Positions 8,760-18,628 are shown, counted from the first letter of the stretch. The stretch is DNA of 64,000 nt from an uncultured Christensenella sp. (GCA_910579525.1 CAJTUK010000003.1:1-64000); one strand, 5' to 3'. The notes: generated by a model not told the origin, from the sequence alone. Numbers and translations: made by a program.

Positions 8760-8780
8760 CGCCTAATAGTATATTAGGTG
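8760..8780. promoter_or_regulatory. Large palindrome, copy 1 (operator or recombinase site)
   Basis: Arms CGCCTAATA and TATTAGGTG around GTA. It is the reverse complement of the palindrome at 8930-8950 with one base difference. Lies 105 bp upstream of the operon promoter. Confidence 0.7.
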
Positions 8781-8816
8781 TTATATTATTCTTCTCCCAC
8801 AAGCCGAAGGCTGTAA

Positions 8817-8830
8817 TTTTTACACCTATA
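8817..8830 (+). repeat. 14-bp direct repeat flanking integrase, right copy
   Basis: TTTTTACACCTATA, identical to 7717-7730. Confidence 0.5.
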
Positions 8831-8884
8831 AAATCAAATAAGTATTTAAGTATCAGAATAACGGAATAAAGTAGTTGCGAACTA

Positions 8885-8913
8885 TTGCCTTTTTTGTCGA
8901 AATATGGTATAAT
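8885..8913 (+). promoter_or_regulatory. Promoter of the 14-gene GTPase/AAA+ operon
   Basis: TTGCCT (8885-8890), a 17-bp spacer and a perfect TATAAT (8908-8913). Transcription would start near 8920, just before the palindrome at 8928-8951. This is the only clear promoter ahead of the operon. Confidence 0.82.
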
Positions 8914-8927
8914 CTACAAGAGATAAT

Positions 8928-8951
8928 AACACCTAATATACTATTAGGTGT
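8928..8951. promoter_or_regulatory. Large palindrome, copy 2, overlapping transcription start
   Basis: Arms AACACCTAATA and TATTAGGTGTT around a TAC centre (the 25-bp dyad ends at 8952). Placed just after the -10 box, it is well positioned as a repressor operator. It could also form an RNA hairpin at the 5' end of the transcript. No adjacent repressor gene is evident. Confidence 0.72.
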
Positions 8952-9010
8952 TGTTTATTTGATTTGGTTTGACATCTAAACTACGAAATTGAATGAAGGA
9001 GTATTTATCT

Positions 9011-11296
9011 ATGTACGATATTAAGTGGAAAAATGATTTAAAAATGTATATCAAGACGTTTAATAATTTCGTTTTTGAGGGGAACGTTAACGACTTGCAA
9101 CCAGTCGAAACAAATGATGGATATAAATATCTTCCCTTAAATGAAGCTATTGCCGAATTATATGGGGAAGATTATTGTGTGGTTATTTACGACCATACCA
9201 AATTGAGTGGTAAAGCTATTCCTGATGCAAAAAATGATGATGAAGATAACCCCTCGGACACCCCTCCTGTCTATGATGAGTCGTGGTTTAATTCTTTTGT
9301 GTTTTACGAGGGGTCAAAGAAGATTTTTGCATCGTCTGGTGATAAAATAGATTCACCAAATATTGCTTTGTTCTTGGAATACTATAAAGAGGCGTATTCG
9401 AAGAAAATAGACGAATCGTCAACGAAAAATTTACAGTCAGATATAACAAAAGATATGCGCAGAATATATGATGCAATGTCTGAGTTTGAAACCAAGCGCG
9501 CGGAGGATACTTATAAAGAAGCCAAACCGTTCTTATTCATTCTTCCCGATGTGTCACGCTACATGACAACTCCTGGGAGTCCAAGCGAAAAAGAGAATTC
9601 GATATTGATGATTCTATTTAATGCTACGCAAATTATGGGTACGCAATGTAAACTTATGCTTTTTGTGGACAAGATGAATGACTTGCCTACTTGGTTTGAA
9701 TCTGAAAATAACAACTCTGCAATCAAAAAAATATTTCTCCCGTCTCCAGATAGTAAATTTAGGGAAACATTTTATCGCCTCGAAATGCGTCCTATAATGC
9801 AAGAAATGAGCGATGATGAGCTTGACTCAAAGATTAAAAAGTTTTCGGCGTTTACTGAAAATTATTCCCTTAGAAGGCTTCAGCAATTACGGGCGTTTAT
9901 TTTGAACGAGGAAGAAAACCGTGATGAAACGACACCGTCGCTAAAGAAATTAGAGAATATTGACAAAACAGTATTCAAATTTGATGTCGGACAAAGTTTC
10001 GACCCTTGGCGTGATAAAGAATTAAGAGGAACAATCAAAGGGCTTGCGACATCGCTTAGAGAAGAAGTGCAAGGTCAAAGCGCAGCTATTGCGCGTGTAA
10101 CAGAGGCATTAAAAGCTGCCGCCACAGGAGTAAATTCGAGCAAAAAGAATGATCGCCGTCCAAGAGCAATATTCTTCTTTGCTGGGCCGACGGGTGTTGG
10201 TAAAACAGAATTATCCAAGCAAATTGCCGAGAAAATTTTTCAAAATCAAGACAGTATAATCCGTTTCGATATGAGTGAGTTCAGAGAAGAACACACGGAT
10301 GCTCGTTTATTTGGTGCGCCTCCTGGATATGTAGGTTATGAATCGGGCGGTGAGCTTACAAAAGCCATAAAACAGAAACCTTTCTCAATAGTTTTGTTTG
10401 ACGAAATAGAAAAAGCTGCTCCCAGAATATGGGATAAGTTTTTACAAATTCTCGGCGACGGTCGTCTTACAGACGGCAAGGGCGAAACGGTTTCCTTTAC
10501 GCAAGCGATTATAATATTTACCTCAAACTTGGGCATAACGGCAGACGCAAGTGAAAAGCAAGTTTCAGAGAAGATATCGACAGCTAATACCGCTGAAATT
10601 GATAACCGGATTAAACAACTCATTACCCAGATAACAACAAGCTTCCCGGACAAAAAGAACACTTCGACCGCAAATGTTGAGAAGAGCGGTGAGGAGCAAA
10701 TTGCGAGTGAACAAGGCGAACAAGACATTGTGGCGCTCGTTAGAAGTATAAAACAGCTTGAAAAAGAGAGAGTTCCCTTGACGGGGCTTACCTCGGACTT
10801 GAGAGAGAATTTTTTGTTCACTCAATGCTATGCTGAATTAGGTGTTGTTGACGGGAAGGAATATGGCGATGCAACAGAGGCGTTCAATGCGTTTGTAGCA
10901 GAATGCGTCAGAGATAGAGTTGCGAAGTATTTTGAAGGTATTGGCAGAAGAGAGGTGCTGGGGCGTATTGGCGAAGAGAATATTCTTGTTTTCAATTTCA
11001 TATCCCCTAGGATTGCAGAGAAAATTGCAGAATCCACAATTAAAAAATTCTGCAATAATTTAAAAGACGAAAACGATAGTCAGCTTAATTTGTCTTTAAC
11101 CTCTGCGGCGATAGACCACGTTAAATCTTGTGTTACAAAAGCAGAAGTTTTGAATTTTGGCGGACGCGGAATAGTGTCTTGCGTCGAGAAATTATTAAGT
11201 GTCCCGGTTGGAAAATTCGTTTTTGAACATAGCGATATTGGCTTAACAGCAACAATGGATTATGTCGACGAGGAACTTACAATTAAATTAGGTTAA
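9011..11296 (+). CDS. ClpB/ClpA-like AAA+ ATPase with degenerate N-terminal half
   Basis: A 761-residue protein. The C-terminal half is a Clp-type (class II D2-like) AAA+ module with Walker A GPTGVGKTE (about residue 393), the pore-loop-type GAPPGYVGYESGG (about 437), Walker B IVLFDEIEKA (about 460) and sensor IIIFTSN (about 500). An unusual insert of about 90 residues follows before the helical lid. The first 350 residues lack a Walker A and look like a degraded ATPase or a specific adaptor domain. ATG 9011 is chosen over 8993 because AAGGAG lies at 8996-9001. It is the first gene of the operon and likely acts as an unfoldase or remodeller for the GTPase system; that role is inferred. Confidence 0.85.
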   Translation: MYDIKWKNDLKMYIKTFNNFVFEGNVNDLQPVETNDGYKYLPLNEAIAELYGEDYCVVIYDHTKLSGKAIPDAKNDDEDNPSDTPPVYDESWFNSFVFYEGSKKIFASSGDKIDSPNIALFLEYYKEAYSKKIDESSTKNLQSDITKDMRRIYDAMSEFETKRAEDTYKEAKPFLFILPDVSRYMTTPGSPSEKENSILMILFNATQIMGTQCKLMLFVDKMNDLPTWFESENNNSAIKKIFLPSPDSKFRETFYRLEMRPIMQEMSDDELDSKIKKFSAFTENYSLRRLQQLRAFILNEEENRDETTPSLKKLENIDKTVFKFDVGQSFDPWRDKELRGTIKGLATSLREEVQGQSAAIARVTEALKAAATGVNSSKKNDRRPRAIFFFAGPTGVGKTELSKQIAEKIFQNQDSIIRFDMSEFREEHTDARLFGAPPGYVGYESGGELTKAIKQKPFSIVLFDEIEKAAPRIWDKFLQILGDGRLTDGKGETVSFTQAIIIFTSNLGITADASEKQVSEKISTANTAEIDNRIKQLITQITTSFPDKKNTSTANVEKSGEEQIASEQGEQDIVALVRSIKQLEKERVPLTGLTSDLRENFLFTQCYAELGVVDGKEYGDATEAFNAFVAECVRDRVAKYFEGIGRREVLGRIGEENILVFNFISPRIAEKIAESTIKKFCNNLKDENDSQLNLSLTSAAIDHVKSCVTKAEVLNFGGRGIVSCVEKLLSVPVGKFVFEHSDIGLTATMDYVDEELTIKLG

Positions 11297-11298
11297 CT

Positions 11299-11853
11299 AT
11301 GAACATTGAAAACGATTTGCAAATTTTTACGTTCTCACGGTGTATCAATAGCATTGAAAATGAAAGTGAAGCCACAAAGTTGCTTTGTGATTATTGGCAG
11401 AGTTGTGGCAAACTCGATAAAATTTTAATGCTAAAAAACATTGATAGCTATAATCTAAGCAACGGATTAAAGCTTGACGAAATCTATTTCCTTGTGCATG
11501 CGGAAAATTGTATGGAACACTTGTACAAGGTATTAGATGGGTTTTTAATTGCGCCTTACTGTTCTTCTGAAACCTTATCTCCCAAATTGGATAGTGATAT
11601 TGAAGGACAAACAAAGGAATTAATCAGCAACTTAAAGGACTTGAAAAATATTTATTTAAAAGGCTCTTGGGAGCAATTTTGTAACCAGCTCGGCACTATA
11701 GTGGCTAAAATAGAAAGCACTATTTCTGTCTTAATTGGGTCGGGTAAAGATTTTCATTTTTGTACCAGCGCCAATGCTAATCAGCTTATTTCTGGCGATG
11801 TTAGTTATGACTCAAAAAGCGGAGTATTTTTTGTGATAGATAAGCAAATATGA
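11299..11853 (+). CDS. Hypothetical operon protein (184 aa)
   Basis: No family was recognised. It is a soluble, mostly helical-looking protein of 184 residues with no membrane segment or clear catalytic motif. It starts 2 nt after the AAA+ gene stop and overlaps the next gene by 4 nt (ATGA), so it is translationally coupled on both sides and probably belongs to the same complex. Confidence 0.8.
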   Translation: MNIENDLQIFTFSRCINSIENESEATKLLCDYWQSCGKLDKILMLKNIDSYNLSNGLKLDEIYFLVHAENCMEHLYKVLDGFLIAPYCSSETLSPKLDSDIEGQTKELISNLKDLKNIYLKGSWEQFCNQLGTIVAKIESTISVLIGSGKDFHFCTSANANQLISGDVSYDSKSGVFFVIDKQI

Positions 11854-13979
11854 AAAAGCTAAATGCAAAAATTGACGTATTTTTTAATGCGCAAAAAAGA
11901 GATTATTATATACGAATAAGAACGTCCCGCAGGGAAGAGTTGCCAAGCTATGAAGATATGACGACAGATGAACAAAAGCAATTGTTGTGTGCCGAGTATC
12001 CCGAAATAGCAAATTTATTACGCAAGAAAAAACCAAGCGACGAAGAAATTGAATTGGATATTGACCCCAAAATCAAAGAGTACAATGAACGTACTCGAGC
12101 TATGGTTCGTAGACGGTGGAAACTGTTCTATTGTGGGAGCCTCAGACAAATCAATGATGAGGCTGATTCTATAATATTAGATAAAAAAGTTACCACATTT
12201 ACTGATTTAAAATATGAAGGGTCTCTTGACGATTCCGCAATTATAAAATTTATTCAAGACCATCAGAGTGAAAGTGGGAAAGACATATATATTGCGTTTG
12301 AGTGTAGCGAATGTGGACAAATTGAATTCGGTCGCCTTATTAACGGAAAAGCTACATGTACTAAATGTGGGCATGCAATAGCGTTAACAGACAGTAATGT
12401 CTCCAAATTCTTCGGTGAAAACGCCTTAATGAGAGCAGCACAAAGTGTTAATGAGAAAAAGGCAAAAAAGAGCGATGAACAACAAAATGCGTCGCCTGCT
12501 TATCTTCCTAAGGCACGGTCATTTTATTACAACAAAACCACCTATGGAATCAATCTGCCTGAGTTCAAAGCTTTACATGAAGTTCTATTTAGTGATTGCG
12601 CTATTGATAAAGTTTTCGTGACAGACGATAAGGGAACGATATCATTCAGCCCAGATTATGACAATTATTTACGCATCATATGTGAAAAGGGAGTAGATAC
12701 CAAGCTCTACAAAAGTAAGGTACGTATAATACGAGAGATTAATTCTGCTTCAAATGCACTCTATGGTGCAATGGCGGGATTTTATTGGTATTTTAATGAA
12801 TTTGGGTTGACCAAATCTTCTTCTTTACATTGGAGAGTTGGCGATGCGCTGTTTGCGTTTAAATCTCCCCAGGATTATGTTTCCGCTTTATGCTCGGCGG
12901 ATGCAAAAAAAAGACAAGCTATTATTTCACTATTCAATGAGCAAACATGCCAATATTTCTTTAAAAACTATGAGTATAGCATTATAGAGTTGTCTCATTT
13001 AATTTATGACACCACAGGAAAATTCGTTTATATTGCTGAAAATAATGATACCTTTATTGATTTTGACTCTAATTTTATAAATCACTTGTCTGATTTCGAC
13101 GACAAAATAGCGGCGAGGAATGATTTTATAGAAGCCATTCATGGTGATAGAATCTTTTGGGATAAAATCAAGGGGAGCATGGATGACTATGATGGGTACT
13201 TTTCAACGGCAGACGAAACCTATTACGATCGATTATGCTTTTATCAATTTGCAATCCAAGGCAAGTCAATAGTGAAATATAAAAGCTTGCAAATAAGGGA
13301 TTCAAAGGAAGGAATTGAATACATCAAATCAGTAGTTACAAGTGCCTATCTTAGAAGAGATAATAACACTCAAATGCGTTTTCGTGATTTAACGCAAATG
13401 CTTTTAAAAACCGCATTATTTAATAGCATGATAATCGGTACTGAAGGGGTAGTTAAATCAGGGCAAATAGGCTCAATTCCTTTTATTGAAAGGTTGACGG
13501 AATTAGTTAGCGAAACAAACAATACACCTACTATAGATGCTTATTTGTTTTGCTTAAACACGATTAATAAAAGAACTAAAATTGAATATAACGGCAATGT
13601 GGATACTCTTTTGAATCTTGCCCACGCGCAAATAAAAGCGGAAAAAGGGGATGGAATATATGTAAAATTTATATTAGATGAAAGCATTAATACCGTTATA
13701 AAAAGCATTTTAGGTGAGAGCTACGAAAATATTCAATCAGAATCAGCAACATTTTTAGATAAGGTTAATTCTGAAATAAAGAAGTTGCAAGTTGAGTTTG
13801 ATAAAAAAATAGAGCAGTTTTCTGCTGACAAAGTGGCTCGTAGGAATACAACGCAGCAACGAAGCGAGGCTGTTGTAGAGAAACAGCCACAAACATCATA
13901 TACAACTAACGAAACTCAAGTAAGAAGACAAGGTCAAAATGTCACGAAGAAGGAGGATACATCAGATGAGTGGGCCTAA
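11850..13979 (+). CDS. Zinc-ribbon protein of GTPase operon (709 aa)
   Basis: A large protein with a four-cysteine zinc ribbon, CSECG...CTKCG, at about residues 152-176. The rest shows no recognised domain. The last 60 residues are polar and low in complexity, rich in Gln, Glu, Thr and Lys, like a flexible tail, and are preceded by a short coiled coil (about 630-660). ATGA overlap with the previous gene; the 3' end overlaps the next gene by 14 nt. The zinc ribbon points to nucleic-acid or protein binding; function unknown. Confidence 0.8.
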   Translation: MKKLNAKIDVFFNAQKRDYYIRIRTSRREELPSYEDMTTDEQKQLLCAEYPEIANLLRKKKPSDEEIELDIDPKIKEYNERTRAMVRRRWKLFYCGSLRQINDEADSIILDKKVTTFTDLKYEGSLDDSAIIKFIQDHQSESGKDIYIAFECSECGQIEFGRLINGKATCTKCGHAIALTDSNVSKFFGENALMRAAQSVNEKKAKKSDEQQNASPAYLPKARSFYYNKTTYGINLPEFKALHEVLFSDCAIDKVFVTDDKGTISFSPDYDNYLRIICEKGVDTKLYKSKVRIIREINSASNALYGAMAGFYWYFNEFGLTKSSSLHWRVGDALFAFKSPQDYVSALCSADAKKRQAIISLFNEQTCQYFFKNYEYSIIELSHLIYDTTGKFVYIAENNDTFIDFDSNFINHLSDFDDKIAARNDFIEAIHGDRIFWDKIKGSMDDYDGYFSTADETYYDRLCFYQFAIQGKSIVKYKSLQIRDSKEGIEYIKSVVTSAYLRRDNNTQMRFRDLTQMLLKTALFNSMIIGTEGVVKSGQIGSIPFIERLTELVSETNNTPTIDAYLFCLNTINKRTKIEYNGNVDTLLNLAHAQIKAEKGDGIYVKFILDESINTVIKSILGESYENIQSESATFLDKVNSEIKKLQVEFDKKIEQFSADKVARRNTTQQRSEAVVEKQPQTSYTTNETQVRRQGQNVTKKEDTSDEWA

Positions 13980-15915
13980 ATATTATACATTTCCTGCTGG
14001 ATCGCCAGAGGAGGCGGCTGGAATTTTATCAAAATTTTCTGCATTCCAATGGGGAGTAAGCGCTACAGTATCTGGTAATGAAATAAAGGTTACTGTATCG
14101 AACGCTGCTTGGTGTGCCGGGAAAGATTACAGCTATATTTCGGAGCAAATAAGTCAGGCAAAAGAACGCTTCCGTGAAGATGAAGAAATGAAGCGTATGT
14201 TAGAGAATGCCAAAAATGATGAAGTTCATCGTGTTGGCGATATTAAAACGAGGATTAGTAAAGAGGCTGATTCTAAAAGGAAAAAGCTGACAGATGCTCG
14301 TGGTCGAAGCACTGTATTATGCCGTGAATCCAATGTTTCGTTTAATACGCCTTTTGGAGTATATAGTTTAAGCGATTGTACAGAGAGAGCAGAAAAGCTT
14401 GTTCAACAAATTGATTCGGAAATAGGAAGTATTGCTGCTGAAAGAGATAAGTGCCTTTCTAATTGTGACTCGTATTCGGCAAGTGTTAGGAGCGCTACAT
14501 CGTTAAACGAGTTGTCAAGAATCCAACGCAATGCTCCCGATTTAACAATTGAAGGAACATATATAGACCGCAATGTAGATAGCTTAGAACAAGAAATAAA
14601 AGAAAAAAAGAAACAATTAACTGCATTTGTCCATTTTCTTGGGGAACTCGATAATGCAATCTCAACTAAAGGATTAAGCCAGTATAAACAAAGAATAACT
14701 GATAAAATTAGTTCAGTTGACATATATTCGCCTTCCTCTATTCAAGAAATTCTGCAGCTCGTCGAGCAGGTGGAAAGGGAACATACTTATTTGCAAGAGC
14801 AACTTTGTATTAAACAAGCGGGGGAGGCAGCCGAAAGAGAAGTTTCATACCGAATTGCCACATTGAAACAATTAAAAAGTTTATTAAAACCGTTGGCGGA
14901 TAACGCTGAGAAGAGTGTTGAAACCCAAATAGAATACGAACGAATCGGTAAACAAGCAATAAGTGAATGTGAACAAATTATTGAAGAAGTCTTAGGGTTA
15001 GACTTTTGTAGCGCAATCCATTTTAAAGCGTTAGAAAAAATTAAATCGGTGATAGATAGGGCTCGTGGGTCTTTGAGGTCTCCAAATGTTTATGCGCAAC
15101 TTACAGCTACTCTTACTCAATTGAGAGGAATTCAGGCAGAATGCATTAAAGAGGCTGAGAGCTATACTAAATTTTCTGTCGAGCTTGATAAATATAAAGA
15201 ACTTTATATGAAGCTTAGAGGGATGCTAAGTGCGGGAGGCTCTAAATTAATTGATGAGGACGGATTCATAGAGAATCCAGCCAATATCGACTTTGCATAT
15301 TCCGATGACGAGCAACAGATTGCAATGTTGGCAGACAGGAACGCTCAATTGGAGTCGATAATAAATCAGAGTGCACAGCATACATTTTGCGCAGGAATGT
15401 CGGCTATATTGCATAAAAGCAGTTGGGGAACTGAATTCAAGCGTGAAAAAAGAGCTGACGATAGTGTTCATCTTTCTTATGTACGAAAAGCAGATAAAGG
15501 AGCTATTTTCGACGTTTCTTGCGGTGCGAATGGTGAGATAGCAATTGTGCCGAAGGGAGTTATACTCAGCAATGGGCATGCAACGATTTCAGCAGCTGAA
15601 CTACGTTCGGTACATTCTTCATGTGCTTGGGCAGATGAGATAAACCAAACATTTGAAGGCATAGGGATACCAAGCGGCTCATATGAGGAAATGGATGCGG
15701 CGGAAAAAGAAAAACTGTATGATAAAAAGAATTACTACAAAATTGAAACGGACGAAGAGTCCATTCGGTTCTTGCGTATGAGCGGATACTCTGACGAGGA
15801 AATTGAAAAAATGGGCTACACAGTGAGAGGCGTTGAAGTAGAAGACGAAGAGGAAACATCCCAAAAAAGTAATAGACAGGTTGCAAACGCAATCGAAATA
15901 AAACCTAAGAAATAA
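13966..15915 (+). CDS. Long coiled-coil protein of GTPase operon
   Basis: A 649-residue protein starting MSGPKYYTF. A small globular N-terminus (about 1-55) is followed by extended coiled coil (about 60-470, rich in Glu, Lys and heptad Leu/Ile). A globular C-terminal domain (about 480-600) ends in an acidic tail. ATG 13966 is chosen over the upstream in-frame 13939 because AAGGAGG lies at 13949-13955. It may be a structural or signalling scaffold. TAATG overlap with the radical SAM gene indicates coupled translation. Confidence 0.8.
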   Translation: MSGPKYYTFPAGSPEEAAGILSKFSAFQWGVSATVSGNEIKVTVSNAAWCAGKDYSYISEQISQAKERFREDEEMKRMLENAKNDEVHRVGDIKTRISKEADSKRKKLTDARGRSTVLCRESNVSFNTPFGVYSLSDCTERAEKLVQQIDSEIGSIAAERDKCLSNCDSYSASVRSATSLNELSRIQRNAPDLTIEGTYIDRNVDSLEQEIKEKKKQLTAFVHFLGELDNAISTKGLSQYKQRITDKISSVDIYSPSSIQEILQLVEQVEREHTYLQEQLCIKQAGEAAEREVSYRIATLKQLKSLLKPLADNAEKSVETQIEYERIGKQAISECEQIIEEVLGLDFCSAIHFKALEKIKSVIDRARGSLRSPNVYAQLTATLTQLRGIQAECIKEAESYTKFSVELDKYKELYMKLRGMLSAGGSKLIDEDGFIENPANIDFAYSDDEQQIAMLADRNAQLESIINQSAQHTFCAGMSAILHKSSWGTEFKREKRADDSVHLSYVRKADKGAIFDVSCGANGEIAIVPKGVILSNGHATISAAELRSVHSSCAWADEINQTFEGIGIPSGSYEEMDAAEKEKLYDKKNYYKIETDEESIRFLRMSGYSDEEIEKMGYTVRGVEVEDEEETSQKSNRQVANAIEIKPKK

Positions 15916-16514
15916 TGCAAGTTGGTAAAATACTATTCCCAATAACAACCCTCGGACCAGGGCAAAGGTTAGGGCTGTGGATGCTTGGTTGCACTAGAAA
16001 TTGTGACGGCTGTTCAAATCCAGAGTTGCAAGTGTTTGATGCATCTAAAAATATAGAAGTCGATAAACTAATTGACTTTATTTTGGACGCACAATGCGAC
16101 GGGGTAACAATTTCAGGCGGAGAACCTTTTCTTCAAGTCAAGGAACTAAGGAAACTTATCGAAAAACTCAACACAGCGGGCATCGATGATATTTTGGTTT
16201 ATACGGGGTTTTTGAAAGAAACATTAGAAAATAGAAAAGACCCCGATATTGATTATATTTTATCTAATATCGCAGTCCTAATAGACGGGCCATTTATTAA
16301 AGACTTAGTTGACGATGTGCCGCTTAGAGGATCATCAAATCAAAGAGTTTGGTTATACAAAGAACAATATCAAAAAGCATATAGTGATTGCTTAAACGAT
16401 GTAAAAAGAATCGATATCATAGAGCTTAAAGGGGAAACACATTTTATTGGTATCCCATTTGCGAATTACAAGGAGTTATATCCTAAATACATAAAAGCGA
16501 GGAAAAATTCATGA
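15915..16514 (+). CDS. Radical SAM protein, NrdG/activase-like
   Basis: A 199-residue radical SAM protein. The 4Fe-4S motif is CTRNCDGC (CxxxCxxC, about residues 27-34), with SGGEPF (about 64-69) for SAM binding. Length and layout match anaerobic ribonucleotide reductase activases, which make a glycyl radical in a partner. No NrdD or other glycyl-radical enzyme is encoded nearby, so it has probably been recruited to modify an operon protein. It starts on the stop codon of the coiled-coil gene and overlaps the GTPase gene start by 4 nt. Confidence 0.85.
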   Translation: MQVGKILFPITTLGPGQRLGLWMLGCTRNCDGCSNPELQVFDASKNIEVDKLIDFILDAQCDGVTISGGEPFLQVKELRKLIEKLNTAGIDDILVYTGFLKETLENRKDPDIDYILSNIAVLIDGPFIKDLVDDVPLRGSSNQRVWLYKEQYQKAYSDCLNDVKRIDIIELKGETHFIGIPFANYKELYPKYIKARKNS

Positions 16515-18622
16515 GCGAGTTTTATTTTGACTATAAGTGCATAGCTATGAATAGCGCATCAACAAATTCTAAAGGGACAGATAAAGCATTAGATTTCTAT
16601 TTGTTTCAGGACTATAACAACAATGACGGGTCAATGTGCGTACAGGTTTATATTCCCAAGGCTTTGCAAGAAAAGTTTTGCGGAGTAAGGCTTTATTCTT
16701 TGCCGAACGGTGTAGAAATGCCCGATTTTATGAGCCAAGCTCCTTATGAATTTATACCGAGGGATGAAGTGGTAGGACGCGGTATGGAAACTTATCACTT
16801 GTGCGATGATAATTGCATTTTTATCAGAAGTAAAAATGGCGAATTGTCAGGGAGTGGAGTTATAGCTTTTATCGATGGTGCGGACAGAAATGCTGCTCCA
16901 AAAGTAGAAAACGCATACAAATATGTAATTAACTATGCCAAGAAGGAAACAATTTCATACCGTATTGTCGAGCAAAAAAACCGCATAAAAATACAGGTAA
17001 TCTACCCACTTATCCGAAGCGACATGGTTTTACAAGTAATCAAAAAAAGAGGAGCAAAGCCTATATTAATTAAAGACAGGCTAAACGAGGAAAATCTCCT
17101 CATGACAAAAGACGGTCCAGCAGAAATAATATTAAAAGCAAATGGCCGAATCGAAGATGTTGTGAAGGTGAGCTTTGCAGCAGAAGATACAAACGGAACG
17201 GATTTCCGTTTAGTGTTTGCGGATTTATCAAATAATAAATATTATTTATTGGTTGATGAATCAGATTATACTCTTGAAGATAAAAACTTGAGAGTGCGTG
17301 AACAGCGGACAAAACACAAATTAACCGATTCGGTACGGCGGTGTCCGTATTGCGGTAATCCTATGGCCATAATCCTTCAGCATACAAAAAAAGACACTCA
17401 AATCTGTACCTGCTCGGGCGAGATAAGAACTTATACAGTATCCGATCCCAAATTGTTACATCAGCAGACAGTAATATGTGGTGCAAATTTACCTATGCTT
17501 TCCAACCCTGCATTTGATGAATTAAATCCGCATGCGTTAGATGGCGCAAGTGATGATGAGGGGTTTATTACGGTGAGGAATCTTATAATACCTCAACCTT
17601 ATTTAACGCTACCTTCAATGAATGTGGTTGTCGTTGGCGCACCCAAATCAGGTAAAACTATATATTTGTCGTCTGTCATGAATATGAGAGATGGAGGGAC
17701 GAGCAAAGGTGTATATTCCGATCCTTTCTTGCTTAACCGTATTCTTAATGTTTTTGACAAAACAGGCAAAGGACTGAAAAGCGTTAAAGAAGTGCAATTT
17801 GAAAATGTAGATGTTACTGGGAATAGGGGGACTTTAGGATACAATTGCGAGAGGGAAAGAAGTTCATCAGTAGATAAAATTAAAAGACGCTATGTAATTT
17901 CAGTTGGCGGAATGGTAGAAAGCTATACTGACCCCGCCGAGGCATTCAGATTGTCATGGCATCCTATTGGCTTCCAAATGGGAAATCTTGGATACATTTA
18001 TTTTTATGATATACCGGGTGAAAAATTCACGCAGACAACGACGGATAAAGTTCGTGCTGTGGATATGGCGGATTGCTATTTGGCGGTTATAGATGGCGCT
18101 AATCCCCACGGAGCAAAAGGAGCATTAAACGATTTACATAAAGCATTACAACGAATCCCGAAATTAGCGAAGAAAAATATTGATATGGAAAACATGCCCA
18201 TAGCAATTGTTTTTACAAAGCATGACTTAAAATTATCGGATTACGTTCATGAAGGCGATGAAGAAGGAATAAAAAACTGCTTTGATGAAAATTGTCACGT
18301 CGTAAGAGAAGATATTCTTGGAATGATGCCCAAAAATGGGGTTTATTCAGGAAGTGAACTTGAAAGACATATTGATTGCTCAAGTTATGAGCTGGAACAT
18401 TTCTTACGGTCATCAGGCGATCGTGTTAGCACAGACTTATTGACTGACATAAAGAGCAGATATAAAAACATAAAGTTTTTTACTTGTTCTGCATTAGGGA
18501 ATGATGAATGCTTAGGCGAATCTGACGAAGACACAAAAGAAGTATTATTTAGACCTAGGCGACTAAGATTAGAGTTACCGCTGATATGGTTGATGTACCA
18601 AAAAGGATTAATTAAGAGGTAA
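16511..18622 (+). CDS. P-loop GTPase with internal zinc ribbon
   Basis: A 703-residue protein. An N-terminal beta-rich region is followed by a zinc-ribbon-like CPYC...CTCSG (about residues 277-300). The NTPase domain then begins with Walker A GAPKSGKT (about 376-383). A DIPGEKF switch/Walker B (about 499) and a TKHD guanine-specificity motif (about 567, like NKxD) follow. This favours a TRAFAC-class GTPase, similar in kind to the DO-GTPases described as hubs of predicted conflict systems; the family name is from memory and needs a profile search. ATGA overlap with the radical SAM gene; 6 nt to the next gene. Confidence 0.8.
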   Translation: MSEFYFDYKCIAMNSASTNSKGTDKALDFYLFQDYNNNDGSMCVQVYIPKALQEKFCGVRLYSLPNGVEMPDFMSQAPYEFIPRDEVVGRGMETYHLCDDNCIFIRSKNGELSGSGVIAFIDGADRNAAPKVENAYKYVINYAKKETISYRIVEQKNRIKIQVIYPLIRSDMVLQVIKKRGAKPILIKDRLNEENLLMTKDGPAEIILKANGRIEDVVKVSFAAEDTNGTDFRLVFADLSNNKYYLLVDESDYTLEDKNLRVREQRTKHKLTDSVRRCPYCGNPMAIILQHTKKDTQICTCSGEIRTYTVSDPKLLHQQTVICGANLPMLSNPAFDELNPHALDGASDDEGFITVRNLIIPQPYLTLPSMNVVVVGAPKSGKTIYLSSVMNMRDGGTSKGVYSDPFLLNRILNVFDKTGKGLKSVKEVQFENVDVTGNRGTLGYNCERERSSSVDKIKRRYVISVGGMVESYTDPAEAFRLSWHPIGFQMGNLGYIYFYDIPGEKFTQTTTDKVRAVDMADCYLAVIDGANPHGAKGALNDLHKALQRIPKLAKKNIDMENMPIAIVFTKHDLKLSDYVHEGDEEGIKNCFDENCHVVREDILGMMPKNGVYSGSELERHIDCSSYELEHFLRSSGDRVSTDLLTDIKSRYKNIKFFTCSALGNDECLGESDEDTKEVLFRPRRLRLELPLIWLMYQKGLIKR

Positions 18623-18628
18623 ACGAAC

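Noticed and set aside
8760..8952. A CRISPR array or insertion-sequence ends from the repeated palindromes
   Set aside because: Only two copies, in inverted orientation and with no regular spacing or transposase between them.
15915..16514. QueE or PflA instead of NrdG-like
   Set aside because: No queuosine genes or pyruvate formate-lyase nearby; length and motif order fit the NrdG activase group better, though this is not settled.
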